From Melampsora larici-populina 98AG31 (taxonomy: Eukaryota; Basidiomycota; Pucciniomycetes; Pucciniales; Melampsoraceae), in NCBI RefSeq assembly GCF_000204055.1, contig NW_006768775.1:1136322-1200321 (forward strand): a stretch of DNA of 64,000 nt, in the 5' to 3' direction. Positions 43,548 through 53,599 of the stretch are shown one piece after another; position 1 is the stretch's first letter; each line of letters starts with the position of its first letter. The notes under the pieces are model-generated. The model was not told the DNA's origin, did not search any database, and was given only the letters and a program-made list of their open reading frames with translations. The position numbers were made by a program, and so were the translations under genes.

Positions 43548-44894
43548 ACCAATCAAAAACGATTCATGATCTTTTTTTTCCCTCTTGTTTTGGAGTTTTG
43601 CAAGATAGGGTTCGAGGGTTCATGGTTTTTTTTGGATTTATAACTTTTTTTTAACAAAATATTTTGTTAGTATATTATGACTTGTTTTTAGTAAGGTCAT
43701 CTGTCTTTTTTTAAAGAAGACTTGGTTCACTACATTGCTGTTGATCAAGCTCAGGAATGGGACTTTCGTATTGACTCTGTACTATCTCATATAGGTATTT
43801 GAAGACAAAGTAATAGAAAAAAAACTCCAATAGGATCTAGGAAATCGATTGTATCGTCTGATCTGTGCATTACCAGCTATTCAAGAAAGGTTTTAGTAGG
43901 CAAAAAGAAATCACCTAAACTAGAGTGAAGTGATGTGAAATGAATCTAGTCACAATCATAAGATAGAAAGGCTATTGTATGGGAGTCTGGGTGATTCGAG
44001 CTAAAACTCATGAGAAAAGCTTTTAGCCTGAATCGTCGCATAGAGACCTACATAGTTGAACTTGGATTGTAAAGGATAAGATATGCAGGATTAAAGCCAA
44101 GGACAGTGCAACTGATTCAAAGGCAACAAAAAGGTCCAATATGGGGCGGAGACTGAGTAAACGTATTACCAAAGATAAAAGAGGGCTATAGGCGGGTGGG
44201 ATGGATATTTTATATATATATTGATTTCCTTTGAGAATAACAAGTGAAGAAGTGAGAACCGAAAACATTCACTTGATCATAAGTCATCATCAAAACGATG
44301 GTCAACAGCATCTCATTACGAAAAGGTAATGAGGGATTATTGCAAAGATTGTATCAAAATGAAATCACGCACTTGGCTTACACATCATTTCGTCGTGGCA
44401 CACATGGCACCTGTAAATAACCAATTCTCGTGTCTAGAAGCTTCCTCCTAGTGTCCATGAATTTTGGAGATTTTGGTAAAACAAGAAACACAACTGAAGG
44501 GGGGTTTATGCCATATGATGATTCTAGAGTTTTCTTAGTGAAGCTTTCATATTAATATCATTGCTTAAATATTAGGAGCTCTTTTACATGATAATAGTAG
44601 TAAACTAGTTGATAGGATTCGATTACAATTGAAGTAGCTTTTAGTTAGACAGATAAATGAATGGATTGAAAAGAAAACTAACTGAAAAGTGATTCTGTAC
44701 ATGAAAGACGAAAGTGTGGAAAATGGGCTTTTAGAAGAGAAGATATGAGCGACCATAAAGACCATCCAAAATTAACATCCGCTTCTGTTTCCATCAAATT
44801 GGAAAGACGATCGATGATTGTTGAAGCCGTTGAGTAAGTTGTATATTAAATATTCTTAGGACGTGTTGGTATTTGTGATATCTTTCAATGCTAA
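43548..44894. other. Intergenic, no supported gene
   Basis: About 1.35 kb downstream of the Sen15-like gene and downstream of the minus-strand DPBB gene (tail to tail). AT-rich, short frames only. It should hold both terminators; I cannot place them. Confidence 0.4.
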
Positions 44895-45781
44895 TCAGGC
44901 AAATTGCCACTGTGATTTAATAAAAGTAAAGTCAGAAAACCTCAACTAAAATATCAAACAAAAGAATTGGTGGCCATGAGACATCCTACTCACTTGCATA
45001 CCGTGCAATCTACCTTGGTCTGGTGATCCTAGCTTTGCAAATGCACCAGGTGAAAAGTCCAAGTCAAAGTGAGAACATCCTGTACACCTGTCTACCACCA
45101 CCACATCAATACTATTAGATCCGTAGGTTGCCCTGATCCGTTTTCCGCAAATCCTGTGATATCAAGGAAAAAGTACGTCATCTTGGTCAACTTTTCATCT
45201 CTATCTCTCCGATCAGTTCATCATAGTTTTCAAAGATATACGAACGGATTTGAGTTAGGGTTGGCACCTGCCCAAAAGGAATCGTATATAGTATGGCTAA
45301 CAGCTACAATCATATCTTGATTTCCACTTTGTCGTCCACACGAGCCAAGACTTGGGGAGTAAACTGTGAAAGTCGTGGATCAAGGCGTTAGTAAAGCTGA
45401 CCGGTATTCAATGTTTTCTGTTGACTGACATGTTGCATCCCCATGATAGGTCACAGCAGCGAATCTTTCTGTTGGCCGGGCCACGCGGTTTGGTTCCGAA
45501 CGAGCCATGTGACGTGCTTCCGGATAAGAGTCGTCCATATGGTATGTTTCCGGATGAGACATATCCATTTGATGTGTTTCCGGATGAGCCATATGTTGTG
45601 TTTCCGGATGAAGTAAGTGAGGTGTTTCTGGATTACCAAATGAGACGTCCATAGAATCCGTCAATTCGACAAATCCCAGTAAAGAGATTGATTGTTTTGG
45701 TAAACCGAGAACAGATCGATCTGTTAAAGCGATCAGGGCAAGTATAAGCTTGAGAGACGATTGAAATTCCATTATGTTCAT
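44895..45781 (-). CDS. Secreted double-psi beta-barrel (RlpA/expansin-like) protein
   Basis: Four exons on the minus strand: 45781-45430, 45363-45246, 45153-44994 and 44909-44895; introns of 66, 92 and 84 bp, in phase, 214 residues. N-terminal signal peptide (SLKLILALIALTDRSVLG). Then a repeat region of HPETxHM-type units, and the C-terminal DPBB domain: FAAVTYHGDATFYSPSLGSC, AVSHTIYDSFW, ICGKRIRATYGSNSIDVVVV then DRCTGCSHFDLDFSPGAFAK, and ending LHGMQWQFA. This is the fold of RlpA, barwin and expansin domain 1, with conserved Cys and the DRC...DLDFSP motif. Such secreted proteins act on or bind cell walls, and several are plant-induced in fungi. The last two exon lengths (160 and 15 nt) equal those of the paralogue at 50.6-51.5 kb. 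The donor at 45245 is GTTCGT. Confidence 0.88.
45505..45640 (-). repeat. Imperfect tandem repeat coding for HPET units
   Basis: Four to five units of 24-30 nt around GTTTCCGGATGAG (plus strand) encode HPETQHMA, HPETHQMDMS, HPETYHMDDS and YPEARHMA. They lie between the signal peptide and the barrel domain, so they lengthen a His/Met/Glu-rich linker. Confidence 0.75.
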
Positions 45782-48446
45782 ATCTTGTGCAGCCAGGCAG
45801 AAGCTCTTTGTTGAGTAGAGAGATAAGACAGATAATTAATTGAGATAAGGAGCAAAGGCTTAGGTTACGTCTTGATATGTGGGATGAAATCTTACATTCG
45901 CTTTTCGTCGGCTCATTGATGAGTGATATTTGAAGCCTTTTGAGTTCTGCCTTCTACTTTGTGGAATGGAGTAGCGGATCTAAATGAAGCTTAACAGCCC
46001 ATTCATTTTGAAATTCTAACTCGGTTTTCAACCGTCCAGCTGACATTTAAATGTTGAACAATCTTCTCTTCTGAGTCTTTTAGGGGAGCCTCCAGCCGAC
46101 TTTTCTTGTTCCTCGCTGTTGTCAGTTTCTTATACCTCAGCCCTAGACCATTTCGGAGTTTCTGCTCTCTGAATGGTGGGTGAACGATTGTCTTAAGCTC
46201 ACCTTGGATCTTCGGCCTACAGAACTTCAATTTTTCATTCAATCATTCTTTTGTAATTTTTCGCTTTTGCTGAGCAATCTTTCTGGTCGGAGTGGCGCTA
46301 GAGAAGCAAGAACATCCACCTTCTCTGGCAATTTCTTGAATTTTGAAGTAGACCAACGCTGGAAAGGAATGCGCGCCCGATGGGCGTTTCCTCGGGAGCA
46401 TCGGGATTCCGGATTATCTGTGAGAATTCTCAGGTCATTATACAGAACCACTTATAGACATACATGTATTTTCACATATCCTTGTAGCCGGACGGACCGC
46501 TCCCAATTTGCTGCGCGTGAGTTCCGTAGCCCCGAGCGTCACACCTCCAGCAACCCATGGTTCACATGCCACGCGACTTTTCAACCTGTCTGAATTTCTC
46601 ATCTTTGCAAGTTCAACGTCCCTGGCCAACCCACATCAAATGAATAAAACTGAACTCATGTTCAATTCAAGATGAACCAACATACCAAATCAATGATTCA
46701 ATCGAGCCAGAAACATGGGAACAATCATCAAAAACTGCTAAATCACAATGAGGACAACAAAAAGTCGGATCTTTGAATGACAAACTTATGAAATAATCGA
46801 ATTCAATTCAGGAGATCATTCATGTTTTTGCTTGAGATGGAAATCAAAAAAATAGAAAACGGTTTAAGATTGAATTAGATGCGCTTGTTCAAATCAATAG
46901 ACATAGAAAACGATCAACTCAACAGATCAAGATTCAAAATCCTTCCTCTTTATCTCAACATATCATCAATCAAGATTTAAGAGATGGAAGCTCGCAAAAT
47001 ACTGACTGATTTGAGTCGAAAGTGGCAGGATTCAACTTCAAGCGATATTTCACTTGAATTTCAATTTGATCACCAAAAATGAGTCAATGAGAGGTATGGA
47101 ATTAGAGATTTTACTGGGACTGTGGTGTAAGTCGAAGCATGCAGTTTATTGTATATGTCCATCTTGTGATTGACATGAGGAATTTCACTGATGAATTATT
47201 TTAAATTTTATTTGCCTTTAACTTTAACTTTACCATTCTATTGTTTTTGTTTTGTTTTTTTGGATGACTAACTTTATATTTAACAAGAAAGCACAAAACA
47301 AGTATAAAAAGGTTTTTGGATCCAAAAAATTTGAATGAGTTTGAAAAGAAAAATTCATCAAAAGGTGATCGAGTTACTAAAATCAAACTTGAGTGAATCG
47401 CTTCATCTGGAGTGTAATTATTATTATGTTTCTCTTTGTCTTATTTTTCTCTTTTGTTGTCCTTCTTTATGATCATCAGAATGCAAAATAACAACAATCA
47501 AAGTCTTTGTCTTCTTTCGCATTTCTACTTTTTGGCAGGTGATCTTTGAGTGTCTTGTTTGAGGTGTGTGTGTTTTTACCAAGACCCCCGAAACGAGAAT
47601 TGAGGTTTCCTTTGCTCAGCATTTACCCAGACTGGTGCACCTAAGAGATGACAGTGTTTATATTTTCTCATTACATTATATCTTGATTGTCTCTAACCTG
47701 ATATCTTCCTCATTTTTGTGTGTGTTTTGGGGGTATTGATATATGGGATGAACTCATTATATCAATTTCATGACAATGCTGTAGATCTGAAGCCTTCCTT
47801 CTGCTTTAATTCCTATGGTGGATTGATACCAGAATCTCTTATCAAGACCTGAATCAACAAAATTGAGGGTATATACATGATAAATAGATGTTTTTGTGAT
47901 GATTCACTCATATTGATCAAAGATGATCAAAGACCGTATAATTTGAACGAGATGGCTGGGATACTGAGTCAGATGAGGTCAGATGGGTACACGACTATGT
48001 ATGTCAGTGTACTGTAGACCCATGAAAATGATTTGACTGCAGCAGCTGAGGGTCACGTGTGCCGCAGTCCAGGATCAAAAGTTTGGATACAAGCATCGGG
48101 CCTAACGCCTCTGTACGTGTTTCAGATGTATTCTCAGCTGGGCTCTGAGAATTCTCAGCCATAATCCGGAATCCCGATCTACCCGTTTCCTCGGGGCAGG
48201 CCACATAGAAATGTGGATAGGAAGCTCTGTTGGAAGTTGAGACTACGAATAGTGTTGTGTTTTCTGTACGAGTGTTGATTTTGATATGTTTCTCTTTTCG
48301 TTGTTGCTATGTTTGATCTCATTTGATATGTTCCTCTATCTTCTCATGCTGCTCTTCATTCGTGTCTTGTTTTCATTTTAACTCTTAGCTGCGTATGTGT
48401 TATCTTTTTCTTTATAAGCCATCTATGAGTCAAGGGTTTGATCCTC
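45782..48446. other. Long intergenic region with an inverted repeat
   Basis: About 2.7 kb with no supported gene. A ~60 bp segment (ATCGGGATTCCGGATTAT ... GAGAATTCTCAG) at 46375-46437 recurs inverted at 48135-48205, 1.8 kb apart, possibly the ends of a relic element. The interior is AT-rich with short frames only. Confidence 0.4.
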
Positions 48447-48722
48447 ATCGATTTCAAACCCTCTTCATTTCACAACCTGCAATACTCTTACTTACGACGT
48501 TTTTATTGCATCGTGAATGACTCATAGGTAAGCCATTAGTTTACTCGTGTTTTTCTCTCTATCTCTCTTTCTCACTTATATTACTTCATGCATGTACAAA
48601 CATGTTCTGTGGACCTGCTTTTTCGTAATAAATACTCTAAAGATCGATTTCAAACCCTCTTCATTTCACAACCTGCAATACTCTTACTTACGACGTTTTT
48701 ATTGCATCGTGAATGACTCATA
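48447..48722 (+). repeat. Two identical 80 bp direct repeats
   Basis: 48447-48526 and 48643-48722 are identical over 80 bp (starting ATCGATTTCAAACCCTCTTC and ending GAATGACTCATA). The first is followed by GGTAAGCC (donor-like), the second by AGCTCGCAGGTAGCTC. The 116 bp between them are unrelated. There is no reading frame; it could be duplicated leader exon sequence. Confidence 0.75.
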
Positions 48723-49102
48723 AGCTCGCAGGTAGCTCAACTTAAGGCGGCGATCCTCGGCGATCCCAAAAGCCAGTTTATAGACTATCAAATTTTACTG
48801 CCGAGCCGGTCAGTGACCATCAAGTTGAGCGAGTGAATTACACCCTGTACTTTTCAAGTAGACAGAGACGCCCACATATTCCAGACGTGATGTTTTCTTC
48901 TTTGTCAGGAAAATATGCACTCGTTGATCACCACGTCTTGAATCGACATGACCTATCTGAATTGGTGAAGCGATGCCTTCAGAATGATTCAGTCTTTAGA
49001 AAGAGACTCAGTGATCCAACTGAGATATTTTGATGAACTGTTCCCTTCATCGATCTTCAGTCAGGTCGAGTATTGTATTCCATGGTCAAAAATCAACATG
49101 AG
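48723..49102. other. No supported gene
   Basis: A 66-codon frame at 48833-49033 (starting with GTG) and a preceding open stretch from 48734 (VAQLKAAILGDPKSQFIDYQ) may be fragments of a lost gene. I recognise neither. Confidence 0.3.
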
Positions 49103-49798
49103 TTACGCCGTCATGAGACCAACATCGAACTCAAGCCACAAGGGCTGAAGAGCAAAATCAACAGAGACCTAAAGTCACCTACGTTTAGTGACACGACCTC
49201 CGGCGTTTCATAAGGATGATGAGCGTGGATCCACGCAACTGAAATCGACCAAGCGGAAGGCAGAGATAGAGCTTTAAGGATTCTATGTATCACTGGCATA
49301 TTACTTGGCCTCCATTGAGAGTCCATGGTTCGCGTAATCGACACCAGACAAGTTCAACAGTGACTTGGGAAACACTTACTCAGTTCTTGACATTTCTCCT
49401 CCGTGGTCTTGATCAACATCAACGCCTCCTCATCCTTGGTCACTTTACCTAATTGCATATATATCAGCATCAGCGCTATCAAGCACAACTGTTTCACCAA
49501 ACCACTTGAAGCTCAATCTCACCATTCCATCAATATCTGTTGGGAAGCCCAATCATCGACATATATCCAAGGTAAGCAAGGCCAGACGTGTACATAGTAA
49601 ACCTCAGATCAGTTTTCCCAACGAATCACTAAAGCTGTTGACAGCTTACACCGAAGAAACCGAATCCAAGACGTTTACGCATGCGCAAAGCTTTTGTTCA
49701 ACTAAACCCGTGGCAAGTTGATCGACATTTGCCTTTGGAGCAGTACATAACATCATCTTGAAATTATTACTGACGCTGGAGATCGATCTCATTGACAT
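49103..49798 (-). pseudogene. cutA: CutA-like protein gene with one in-frame TGA
   Basis: Minus-strand model: 49798-49650, a 14 nt exon 49536-49523, 49448-49380, 49238-49183 and 49144-49103. Introns begin GT and end AG, and the lengths sum to 330 nt (109 residues, the normal CutA size). The conserved parts read FKMMLCTAPKANVDQLATGL then VEQKLCACVNVLDSVSSVY, WNGKVTKDEEALMLIKTTEE, and IAWIHAHHPYETPEVVSLN. This is the CutA trimeric fold, linked to divalent cation tolerance in bacteria and of unclear role in fungi. Codon 52, in the 14 nt exon, is TGA (49532-49530) where the family has Arg or another residue in Y-x-W-x-GK. So this is a recent pseudogene, a sequencing or allelic variant, or a wrong micro-exon. 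The last intron (38 bp) is unusually short. An in-frame upstream ATG at 50002 would add 68 residues. Confidence 0.6.
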
Positions 49799-50577
49799 TC
49801 TGAATGACTGGCACGAAAGAAAGTGAGCAGATAGTGCAGGCCGAGAATTTCCACGGCGACATAAAAGAACGGTCAACAATTGCTGATCAAGCAAGCGTGA
49901 ACTCAAGCTCCTCGTGCCTCGGGCGGCCGCGTCCCCCAGACTCCGATCGGATAGTGACGGTTTCAAACCGTCCGAGTAATTGTTATCTGACGTCATTGTC
50001 ATTTTTCGGATACTTGTCTCTTCAGCAGCTATTGCTAGGCTTCAAAAAAGTAAATAGATGTGTCATGGCATTTGCGGACAATGCGAAGCACTCGCCTCAA
50101 TTGCTGAAGTGTACAACGAACAGACTACCATGAATCGCGATTTCGAATGCTACGCAAGCAACGTATGAGGGGGTTCCGAATGAGAGGTAAATAGATTTGC
50201 AAAGTGCTTTTTACAAGTAGCTAGTTTTGAGATGATGAATGAGCTCGTACAACAATGAATGTATCACACTGACTAACTTTGGTGCGAATAAAAAGAGTGC
50301 ACGTCTAACGCTGAATTTCGTGCGCGGCTGGTAAAATAGCAAAAAGATATATGGACATCACATGGTCACACATAGAACTGAGAAAAACAAAAGCGAAGAG
50401 CTACCTAAGAGACTAATGAAAGACATTCTATGCTCTGAACGAGCGAAAGGAAATTACAAAAAAACTGTGAACTAGCACTTCTGGGTTACAAATGATCTGA
50501 CTAGGAACTTTAACAAATTGAATTGCCGGCCAGGCGACTTTTGACATTGTGAGGGTTGGGGAAAAATCGAATGAAAT
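49799..50577. other. Intergenic, no supported gene
   Basis: About 780 bp between the CutA-like gene start and the stop of the second DPBB gene. Short frames on both strands overlap near 49800-50130; one is the possible 5' extension of CutA. Confidence 0.4.
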
Positions 50578-51519
50578 TTACATGAAATGCCACTGTAGGA
50601 TCCAATGTGATATCAATAAATGTTTTACAGGAAATGTAAGAGAAAGTCACTGACATTCATTCCGTGTAAACGACCTTTGTCCATGGGACCTATCAGGCCA
50701 AAGGCAGTAGGAGAAAAGTCCAAGTCGAAGATAGCGCATCCAACACAGCGATCTACTATCTGTACGATCACGGTTGCTCCTTTGTATGTGGCCCTGACTT
50801 TGCGCCCGCAGATTCTATTCGGGAGAGAGTGGTTCAACGTCAATAAATTTTGTTCACACAATGGCAGGGCATTTGTAATGTGGTACTCACGGATTCATAT
50901 TCGGGTTCGCAGTCGCTCCGGGGAAGTTATCGAAAAGATGCATGGATGCCGCTGCAATCATCGATTCATCGGTGCTGGTGATACCACATGCTCCCAGTCC
51001 AGTGCCGTAGTCTAACATGAAGAAGAAGAGGTTAGAGTGCTTGTTTGGGATGTCATAGATAAGGATTATTAGCTAACAAGTGGCGTCACCAGAACGTAAA
51101 ATGCCAGTGGCAGCCAGGCTGACTGTGCGATGTGCGGCTGCAGCAATGGCCGTAACAACTTTCTTCTTGTGAGAAGCTTTGTGTTTCTTACAGCGGTTGT
51201 GCTTGGATCGACGACTGCACCCATGGCGTCGATGACGAGCTTGATGTCGATTGTTGCGCTCCAAGTACTCCGCCTCGCCTTCTTCCGACTCGTCTTCTAC
51301 TGAGGTTGGGAGAGTGTCCTTCTCCTCCTTCGGCTCAATTGAAGATTGGTTGGACACCAAAGTGTCCACAGCTGTCGAGACCGGCTGCTGACCGATTGGC
51401 GTTGGACTATCCGAAATTTCCGAAACTTGGGGTAGTGATATGGTTGCCCGCGTTTCGACCAACATGAAGGTGAATAATGCGAGACTGACGAGACAAACGA
51501 TGACAACGTTTCGAAACAT
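50578..51519 (-). CDS. Secreted double-psi beta-barrel protein, second copy
   Basis: Four exons: 51519-51078, 51011-50891, 50814-50655 and 50592-50578; introns of 66, 76 and 62 bp, in phase, 245 residues. Signal peptide MFRNVVIVCLVSLALFTFML then VETRA. A Ser/Thr/Glu linker follows, then a strongly basic stretch (RHRRHGCSRRSKHNRCKKHK then ASHKKK), and the DPBB domain: GDATYYGTGLGACGITSTDE, HLFDNFPGATANPN, ICGRKVRATYKGATVIVQIV then DRCVGCAIFDLDFSPTAFGL, ending LHGMNWHFM. Same fold and same exon plan as the gene at 44.9-45.8 kb; the linkers differ completely. Likely cell-wall-associated or apoplastic. The basic stretch could bind polyanionic wall polymers; that is inference. The donor of intron 1 is GTTAGC. 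Confidence 0.9.
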
Positions 51520-53599
51520 GGTGAAAATAGAGGATAATCTTGATAAGTGTGTAGGGGAGAAAGATTATCAAGATACAATGTGGATAGAAAGAGAGTGGTA
51601 AAAAGTCTTCGAGACGCAAATCTGTGATGATGAAACGATAAATAGAAAGGCAAGTCAGTTGGTACAGCTGGTAAAATGTTTGAAGGTGGTAATGTTTGTG
51701 ATATTGGGGCAACAGGAAGTCGACGCGGGAGGGAGAAAGGGACTTACGAAATGCCTGAAGAAGGTATATAAGCGCTGGAGAGCGGTCAGATGACGATGAT
51801 GATGATGCGAACAGAAAGGTCAACGCTCGGCGAGAAATGAAATGTGGGGTGCCTAAGGGACAGAGGCAAGAGCCAAGACTTCTGGGGTGCGGCAGACGAT
51901 AAGCGTGTTCAAGTCGACGCGCTTAGGATGATGCGATGCGAATAATAAAGCGAATTGGTGAATAAATGCCGCTGGGATGTCCGAGTTGGATGAGCAAGAG
52001 TTGGGGTCAAAGTTGAATAGATGATGATAGCTGGGGTGAAGATAAAATTTTCAAAGTAAAATGTTTGATAATTGCACACAACGTTTGAGGGAGAGAACGA
52101 CGGGATGATAATATAGGTTTTCAAAGTTACAAATCTTGGAAGAGGAGGCTTGAAAAAAGCGACACTAGAGGATGTTTAACGAATATTTGTTGCCGGACCG
52201 CTTTCCAAAGCCGATGGCAATTGATAGAAGAAAGGAGAGTGGAATGTTGGATGAACACAGTGTAGCCAAAAGACTGGATAATTGTCTAAGCTATATGTAC
52301 CCGCTATTTGATGAATGTCAATGGCTCAGCTCAACAACTGAAATGCAACTGGCTTTGTCTCGTTCCACTTTGTCAGACTATTCATTACTAAAGCCTGAAC
52401 CACTGCCTGCAAAATGAGTCTGAAATATGGCACTGTCCTTCAAAAGATCCGGGCTGATCCAGAGCTCAAACTCGATAAAGAAATACAATCGACTTCCTAT
52501 CTCGCCAAGATGAGATCGTGATGTTTTGGACTGTGGGTTAAGCTTTCGTCTAGGCAGGACTCATATCTGGCCATAAAAAATCCTCCCGTGATGCGCTTGC
52601 GATAATCACATGATCCAAGAACGACTGTGTCGATATGGATTTCCAATGTGCTAGAATTCCTCAAAGGTTTGCGATACGATAGAGCCTGAGGGACATGTTT
52701 GGCGAGGGACTTTGGTAAGTTTGGGTACATGATAGCGTGTAGCATTGACACTTAAACAAACGGGGTGCGAAGCATAGTTGCAAAATGAATGAATGCGCGG
52801 CGCATCACGGCAAGTGCTCGCATACATAGCGACATCCGCTTGGTTTGATGATATTCAAATATTTCAGGATTTCTTGGATCTGGCTCAACGTATCCTTCAC
52901 AAAAATCCGCAACGTGGGGATTTTGGGATAAAAGCCTGAGAGCCTGCCACTTGCCCTATCGACATCCACCTCTAAATTCATTGAAATAATGCTTGGTTGA
53001 AGAAGAACGAAATTTCAAGCTGTCTACAAAAAGGCTATCGTACAAGAAAACCAAATGACACAACTCCTCAGGCTCCATAGCCATCTCACAATATGTATTT
53101 ACATTTGATAACAGAGAAAAAGAAGGTGAAAGTGAAAGGAGATAAGTCTGAGTGAATCATATAACTGATGTATAGCCGGGTGGTCCTTCTCAACTAGTCT
53201 GTTTCAACGATATTGAGTTTTGCGATAATCGACGGGTCTAGCCTAAGGCGAGATTCTACCACACATACATACATAAACGATTGAAGATTTCCACAGGTAC
53301 GACAGTACCAATGGGGTGGGTGAAGGCAGCGTCTTGATCGCATCTACCAGTTGTAATGTAAAATCGATGGGCATAAGGCAAAAAGCTTCTGTGTCCGTTT
53401 TTCTGACAAAATTTCCGTTCGAACCCCGCCGTGGCTTCGCTTGTTGTTTAAAGCATACCTTTAGAGACGAAGTTTTCTAGCCTCACAAACTCCTCTACCA
53501 AGCCACCGTACTGTTGGAATCTATCAGCCGTGAAATTGTTCCCAAACATATTGAGCACCCAGATTTGGAGACAAGTATGGTCAGGTCATGCGGTATATC
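51520..53599. other. Intergenic, no supported gene
   Basis: About 2.1 kb. The part near 51520-51850 is the promoter of the second DPBB gene. A plus-strand 81-codon frame at 52172-52417 has no recognised domain and could be chance. Nothing else supported. Confidence 0.4.

Noticed and set aside
46003..46629. Several short frames on both strands
   Set aside because: Mutually overlapping and interrupted, without domain or splice support.
52172..52417. 81-codon plus-strand frame
   Set aside because: Opens with ATG but shows no domain, no neighbouring exon and ordinary intergenic context.
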